Origin: WJKG01 sp964627305
GTDB taxonomy: Bacteria > Zixibacteria > MSB-5A5 > GN15 > FEB-12
Assembly: GCA_964627305.1 (NCBI GenBank)
Contig: CAZVHP010000009.1
Coordinates: 50,762 to 114,761, forward strand
DNA length: 64,000 bases
Reading direction: 5' to 3'
Position numbers and translations under genes: made by a program
Part shown: piece by piece, positions 60,235 through 64,000 of the stretch
Numbering within the stretch: position 1 is the first letter of the stretch
Layout of the letters: the number at the start of each line of letters is the position of its first letter
The notes under the pieces: model-generated
What the model saw: only the letters and a program-made list of their open reading frames with translations
Databases searched by the model: none
Told to the model about the DNA's origin: nothing

Positions 60235-60813
60235 TTACCGCGCGATAATGGGATGCTTCTTGTCCAGAATTGCTGCACCAGGACCAATCAGGTAAATGAA
60301 AGACTGGGTGTTATCAATTTGGCACTGCTGCTCATATTTTTCGAAGTGCCATTTCTGCCACTGGGAACGATGCCGCTCGTAGGGGTTGGAGAAGGTTGTC
60401 TCCTGCTGCGTGATGTCCTTGGGGGTGGCGATAAGAACGTTGTTGCCGATCCTCAGGCAGTCCGCCAGCAGACGCCGGCCTTCATCGTGAGTGAAATGCT
60501 CGATTATGTCTATCAGCAACACCAGGTCGTAGTGCGTCTCAAGGGCGGGGACCAGCTCAAGGGCATCGCCGACATAGATGTTATCATAGACGATGTTGTG
60601 TATCGGTGTCAGGTAGTCCGGGAAGACCTCGATGCCGTCGATACGACGCGTCCACTGATCATAATCGTCCCGACCGTCCCACAATTCCAAATACTCGCGG
60701 GCGAGGAAGCCATACTTCCCGAAACCGACGCCAACATCCAAAAGCGAGTTCGGCTTGAGGTGGTAAATGGTCTGGACGATCTGGTTGATTTGGAAAAAGT
60801 TGCTTGTCGGCAC
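60235..60813 (-). CDS. Class I SAM-dependent methyltransferase
   Basis: 192 residues from a GTG at 60813 with AGGAG 9 nt upstream. TSNFFQINQIVQTIYHLKPN at the start, motif I LLDVGVGFGKYGFLAREYLE, IDGIEVFPDYL, LVLLIDIIEHFTHDEGR, NNVLIATPKDITQQE. The substrate is unknown. The frame is open upstream to 60945 with a long Arg-rich stretch; it is less likely translated because the Shine-Dalgarno fits the later start and the family begins there. Confidence 0.85.
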   Translation of the reverse strand: MPTSNFFQINQIVQTIYHLKPNSLLDVGVGFGKYGFLAREYLELWDGRDDYDQWTRRIDGIEVFPDYLTPIHNIVYDNIYVGDALELVPALETHYDLVLLIDIIEHFTHDEGRRLLADCLRIGNNVLIATPKDITQQETTFSNPYERHRSQWQKWHFEKYEQQCQIDNTQSFIYLIGPGAAILDKKHPIIAR

Positions 60814-61100
60814 CGATGCACGCTCCTGTTGCCTGCGAGGTTTCTTCCTTCCCTTGCGGGTCCTGATGGCCCCACTTGTTCTCATATCGACTCGCTGCCA
60901 CCTGCCGATGACAAGACGGACCGATTCCCTGGCCTCAAGCCGCAAATCTGCTCATCCGCTTACCAGTGGGACCGGGTCGATACAATTGCACATCCGCTGT
61001 TCGATTCCTGAATAGACCGGCAGCCTTTTGTGCACCAAAAACTTAGACAATCTGCACCAGGTCCGTTGACGACCTCCTGGCAGCGTCATACCTTGATATG
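60814..61100. other. Divergent intergenic region, methyltransferase / rlmL
   Basis: 287 bp. On the plus strand a promoter (61066-61094) directly precedes the rRNA methyltransferase. On the minus strand the open frame of the neighbouring methyltransferase reaches 60945, but I judge this part untranslated. No other gene is seen. Confidence 0.4.
61066..61094 (+). promoter_or_regulatory. Candidate promoter of the rRNA methyltransferase, leaderless spacing
   Basis: TTGACG (61066-61071), 17-nt spacer, TACCTT (61089-61094). ATG 61101 lies 6 nt after the -10 box, where transcription should begin. Confidence 0.45.
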
Positions 61101-62261
61101 ATGCATCAGTCAGGTCACACCATGCCGCTGTTGGCCAAGACCTCGTCCGGCCTTGAGCCAGTGCTGGCCGCAGAACTGCGGAATCTGGGGGCCGTCGAAG
61201 TAGTCGAGGGTAATCGGCTCGTCCGATTCACCGGAGACAACCGTCTGGTGTACCGGGCCAACCTCTGTTGCCGGACTGCCATCCGGATTCTCCTGCCGCT
61301 CGGTTCTTTTCGCGCTCGCAGCCGGCAGGAGCTGTACGACGGCATCCGCCGTTTCGACTGGAGGCGGTTTCTCAAGGCCGATGGCACTTTCGCGGTCGAT
61401 GCCATTACCTCCGGTGATGCCTTCCCCAATTCGCTGTTTGCGGCACAGTGTTCCAAGGATGCCATTGTCGACCAGTTCCGGGATGCTTCCGGCGTCCGAC
61501 CCGATGTTGACCTGAAAAGTCCTGACAGCCGGGTCAACGTGCACATTCGCGATCAGCAGGTAACGGTGGCGGTTGACACTTCAGGCGAATCACTCAGCCA
61601 TCGGGGCTACCGAACGCAGGGGGCCGGCAAAGCGCCGCTGGCGGAAGTACTGGCGGCGGGCATGGTTCTGCTGAGCGGTTGGGAGGCGGCGCAGCCGCTG
61701 GTCGATGGCATGTGTGGCTCCGGCACCATCGCGATCGAGGCCGCCCTTATTGCCCGCAGCATCGCCCCCGGTCTGCTGCGTTCACGTTATGCTTTTGAGC
61801 ACTTTGCTGATTTCCGACCACAACTGCTTCGACAGATCCGCGATGAGCTGACGGCGCAAGTGATTGACTGTCACCGTCCGGTTGTCTACGCCTCCGATAT
61901 TGCCGACAAGCAGGTTGCGCTGGCCCGGGACAACGCAAGTCGCGCCGGCGCCCACAGGGACATAGAATGGGCAGTGTCTGCGTTCGAGAATACGCGTGCT
62001 CCGGCAGGGGGCGGAGTCATCCTAATGAACCCGCCCTATGGTGAGCGGTTGAAACTGCACGACCTCGAAGACCTCTACCGTCGGATCGGTGACACCCTCA
62101 AACAGCATTACCCGGGATACACGGCTTGGATTCTTACCGGCAATTCAGAGGCTGCCGGAAAGATCGGCCTGCGGACCTCGCGTCGGATCAGGCTCTACAA
62201 TGGCCCCGCTGAATGCCGTCTGCTGAAGTTCGAGTTGTACTCCGGAAGCCGTAAGCCGTGA
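61101..62261 (+). CDS. rlmL: THUMP-domain 23S rRNA (guanine-N2) methyltransferase, RlmL/YpsC-like
   Basis: 386 residues. N-terminal THUMP region (LLAKTSSGLEPVLAAELRNL, AFPNSLFAAQCSKDAIVDQ), SAM-binding part (LVDGMCGSGTIAIEAALIA, VYASDIADKQVALARDNA) and catalytic ILMNPPYGERLKLHDLEDLY. It methylates the N2 of a 23S rRNA guanine. It is the short form without the RlmK domain. Starts at 61098, 61101 and 61122 are all possible; 61101 fits a leaderless mRNA and 61122 has AGG upstream. Confidence 0.88.
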   Translation: MHQSGHTMPLLAKTSSGLEPVLAAELRNLGAVEVVEGNRLVRFTGDNRLVYRANLCCRTAIRILLPLGSFRARSRQELYDGIRRFDWRRFLKADGTFAVDAITSGDAFPNSLFAAQCSKDAIVDQFRDASGVRPDVDLKSPDSRVNVHIRDQQVTVAVDTSGESLSHRGYRTQGAGKAPLAEVLAAGMVLLSGWEAAQPLVDGMCGSGTIAIEAALIARSIAPGLLRSRYAFEHFADFRPQLLRQIRDELTAQVIDCHRPVVYASDIADKQVALARDNASRAGAHRDIEWAVSAFENTRAPAGGGVILMNPPYGERLKLHDLEDLYRRIGDTLKQHYPGYTAWILTGNSEAAGKIGLRTSRRIRLYNGPAECRLLKFELYSGSRKP

Positions 62262-62426
62262 CATGATGTCACGATGTCCGCAGTAACTCGCACGCCCTGC
62301 CGGTTTGCCTCATACTCCCTGCGACCCTTCAGAATCACCGCGATCTGCCGATCTGTAGTTGTATAAGAGCACGCGGTTTGGCGAACAGTCGTCGGCCGTT
62401 GTGGGGAGATTAGTAACATCACACTT

Positions 62427-63746
62427 GTGCATCAGGGGCGCAACGTGGCAATCAAGGCATTCCAGCCGACAATCAGCACCGACAGACGACAGGCAGTCCG
62501 ACATGCCGCCTCCTGTGCCCGCATTCCGTGGGACTCCGTCAACATGCTGACCTACATACGTATGGGTGGCATCATGGTGCTGATTCTCACTGCTGACGGC
62601 AGCATTGCCATGATCAACGAGTGCGGCAGCGAAATGCTCGGATGCCGGTCTACTTGTGCGGTCGGACGGCACTGGTTCGACTGCTTTGTAGCCGAGGACC
62701 AGCGCGAGACGGCCTGGCAGGACTTCCAGACCAGGCTGGCCGCCGGGCCAACGCAGTCTGCCTACATGGAGCATACCGTCATCGGCGCCGATGGCCGCGC
62801 TCGCCTGATCGCCCTGCACGGAACGCCCCTGGTCAACGAGAACTGCATTGTCGGTATGATGGCCTTCGGCGAGGATATCACCTGCCGGCGTTCGCATGAA
62901 ACCCAACTCAGACAACGAGTCGCCGAACTACGGTGCCTCTATGGCATCTCTCGACTTAAAGACGAGACCGGGCATGACCTACAGCGATTCTCCCGCGATT
63001 GTCTGAAGCTGATCGCAAGCGCGACCGGCTATCCGGGTCTGTGCGGAGCCAGAATCGTCGTTGACGGTATCGAGTACGCCACTGCCGAACGAGATCACCG
63101 CGGCTTTGTGCTCTCGGCTGATATCAGTATTTCCGGCCAGAAGGCGGGTGTTGTCGAGGTCTGCTACGATGAATCGACAACAACGACAACCCCGGGCCGG
63201 AAAAACACTCAAAAGGACTACCTGAGTCATCTGCTTGAGGCCATTGCGCGGGAGATCGGCGAATACGTCCAGCGGATTCGCGCTGAAGAGGAACTCATCA
63301 ACACCTCGAGGGCTCTCGAGCAAGACCGTATAGTCTTGCGCGACAAGAATATCGCTATGCGCGAGTTGCTCGGACAAATCGAGAAGGAGAAGGCGATTCT
63401 GGTCGAACGCCTGCGGACGAATATCTCAGCCAGCATCATGCCGCTAATCGAGCGCCTCAAGGCCGGCGCTGACCAGCACGCCCTTGGTCTGCTGGCTCAG
63501 CTCCAGTCACGACTTCAAGACGCCGCCTCGCCGTTCCCGGGCAACCTGCTGCAAACAGCCCCCACCCTCTCACCACGGGAGCGCGAGATCTGCAATATGA
63601 TCCGAAGCGGGCTGTCAAGCAAAGAGATCGCCGCCAACCTGAACGTATCGGAACTGACTGTCCAGAAGCAGCGCCAGCATATCCGCCACAAACTCGGAAT
63701 CGCCAACCGGAAGGTCAACCTGACGGCCTACCTGCAAACAATGTAG
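62427..63746 (+). CDS. PAS-LuxR sensor-regulator protein
   Basis: 439 residues. PAS domain (about 50-150: LILTADGSIAMINECGSEML, CFVAEDQRE, PLVNENCIVGMMAFGEDITC), a less conserved GAF-like or cysteine-rich region, a long coiled coil (about 275-350) and a C-terminal LuxR HTH (TLSPREREICNMIRSGLSSK, EIAANLNVSELTVQKQRQHI). It is a one-component regulator; no receiver domain or histidine-kinase motif. The N-terminal 40 residues have no similarity, and the true start may be ATG 62544. A cofactor or ligand for PAS is not evident. Target genes unknown. Confidence 0.85.
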   Translation: MHQGRNVAIKAFQPTISTDRRQAVRHAASCARIPWDSVNMLTYIRMGGIMVLILTADGSIAMINECGSEMLGCRSTCAVGRHWFDCFVAEDQRETAWQDFQTRLAAGPTQSAYMEHTVIGADGRARLIALHGTPLVNENCIVGMMAFGEDITCRRSHETQLRQRVAELRCLYGISRLKDETGHDLQRFSRDCLKLIASATGYPGLCGARIVVDGIEYATAERDHRGFVLSADISISGQKAGVVEVCYDESTTTTTPGRKNTQKDYLSHLLEAIAREIGEYVQRIRAEEELINTSRALEQDRIVLRDKNIAMRELLGQIEKEKAILVERLRTNISASIMPLIERLKAGADQHALGLLAQLQSRLQDAASPFPGNLLQTAPTLSPREREICNMIRSGLSSKEIAANLNVSELTVQKQRQHIRHKLGIANRKVNLTAYLQTM

Positions 63747-63808
63747 CATCAGACGATACTGAAGATGACAGGACATATACAGCTCAGTAGCAACATGACC
63801 AATGTAGT

Positions 63809-63845
63809 CCGGTATTGGGTATCGGCAGTACCGGTTCAATACCGG
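63809..63845. repeat. Long inverted repeat in the 3' intergenic region
   Basis: CCGGTATTG (63809-63817) pairs with CAATACCGG (63837-63845), 9 bp with a 19-nt loop. It is followed by the palindrome TCACCGGTGA (63850-63859). No T-run follows, so a terminator for the regulator is only one option; a structured leader for the next gene is another. Confidence 0.5.
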
Positions 63846-63902
63846 AAACTCACCGGTGAATCTCAGGGCGGTTTGACCGACAAGACAGGTAAGGGAACCC
63901 GT

Positions 63903-63949
63903 ATGCTGATCATGCGAGGCATGTTGATCATGCGAGGAATGCTGATGAG
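63903..63949 (+). repeat. 18-bp tandem direct repeat, 2.6 copies
   Basis: ATGCTGATCATGCGAGGC (63903-63920), ATGTTGATCATGCGAGGA (63921-63938) and the partial ATGCTGATGAG (63939-63949). Each unit holds the TGATCA palindrome and a GCGAGG before an ATG. In one frame it reads as a repeated MLIMRG ending at a stop 63953; no gene is supported. Confidence 0.6.
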
Positions 63950-63971
63950 TTAATTTCAAAAGGTGTGGAAA

Positions 63972-63988
63972 TTGGCAAAAAAGTAGCG
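63972..63988 (+). promoter_or_regulatory. Candidate sigma54 (-24/-12) promoter at the window edge
   Basis: TTGGCA (63972-63977) and TAGC (63984-63987) place GG and GC exactly 12 bases apart, as in -24/-12 promoters, although the TTGC element is TAGC. The gene it would serve lies beyond the window. Confidence 0.3.
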
Positions 63989-64000
63989 TAGCCTTTCGGT

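Noticed and set aside
63840..63910. Cobalamin or c-di-GMP riboswitch near the window end
   Set aside because: Pieces such as CACCGGTGAATC and GGGAACCCG look suggestive, but the conserved cores are not present.
63765..63953. 62-codon plus-strand ORF with MLIMRG repeats
   Set aside because: Comes from the tandem repeats; no ribosome site or similarity.

Overview
This window is a gene-dense, GC-rich bacterial chromosome segment, almost entirely housekeeping genes, with no insertion sequence, prophage, CRISPR array or rRNA that I can see. An LpxH-type UDP-diacylglucosamine hydrolase, an MCE/MlaD protein, a lipobox TPR lipoprotein and a putative outer-membrane protein point to a diderm (Gram-negative) cell. 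The mixture of a two-subunit PyrK/PyrD, a type-2 PyrF, SpoVG, the rpmE-DUF1385-prfA-prmC cluster, HTH and TPR proteins of no known type, and apparently leaderless promoters suggests an uncultured FCB-related lineage (Zixibacteria-like). That placement is an inference from gene content only.

Layout. 1-5.6 kb: 3' end of a catabolic-type acetolactate synthase, an aldehyde dehydrogenase, a tandem pair of uncharacterised paralogues (Rossmann/GATase-like front, coiled coil, degenerate endonuclease-like back), then a DUF433-HTH protein. 5.7-11.9 kb: nfo, ychF, lon, nnr. 11.9-18.2 kb: secA (minus), a glycine-rich membrane protein, rsgA, an MCE protein and a sirtuin. 18.2-23.1 kb: a TPR lipoprotein translationally coupled to the pyrimidine genes pyrK-pyrD-pyrF. 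23.1-26.6 kb (minus): GNAT, tpx, and a HIT protein coupled to an HTH-aconitase fusion that has lost its Fe-S ligands. 26.7-31.3 kb: an orphan DNA methyltransferase, a strong promoter with a 22-codon ORF and hairpin, a second rsgA, a DUF418 protein and lpxH. 31.3-38.7 kb (minus): purL, nth, prmC, an unknown membrane protein, prfA, DUF1385, rpmE. 39-49.4 kb: a glycosyltransferase, then a long minus-strand array gcvT-comB-peptidase-like-BatA/VWA-ABC-F-flavodoxin-methyltransferase. 49.4-52.2 kb: two tandem EamA transporters and a secreted protein. 52.2-58.3 kb: acnA; ispE-spoVG-tRNA-Gln-prs-rplY. 58.3-64 kb: an Nfu scaffold and Mrp ATPase, a SAM methyltransferase, an RlmL-type rRNA methyltransferase, a PAS-LuxR regulator and a structured 3' intergenic region.

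Most remarkable are the HTH-aconitase pseudoenzyme (24433-26055), a likely metabolite-sensing regulator, and the tandem paralogue pair (2031-5103). Also notable are the promoter/short-ORF/hairpin unit before the second rsgA (27732-27946) and a set of genes whose -10 boxes lie 6-7 nt before the ATG with no Shine-Dalgarno, which suggests leaderless mRNAs. Functions are read from motifs by eye; no database search was run.
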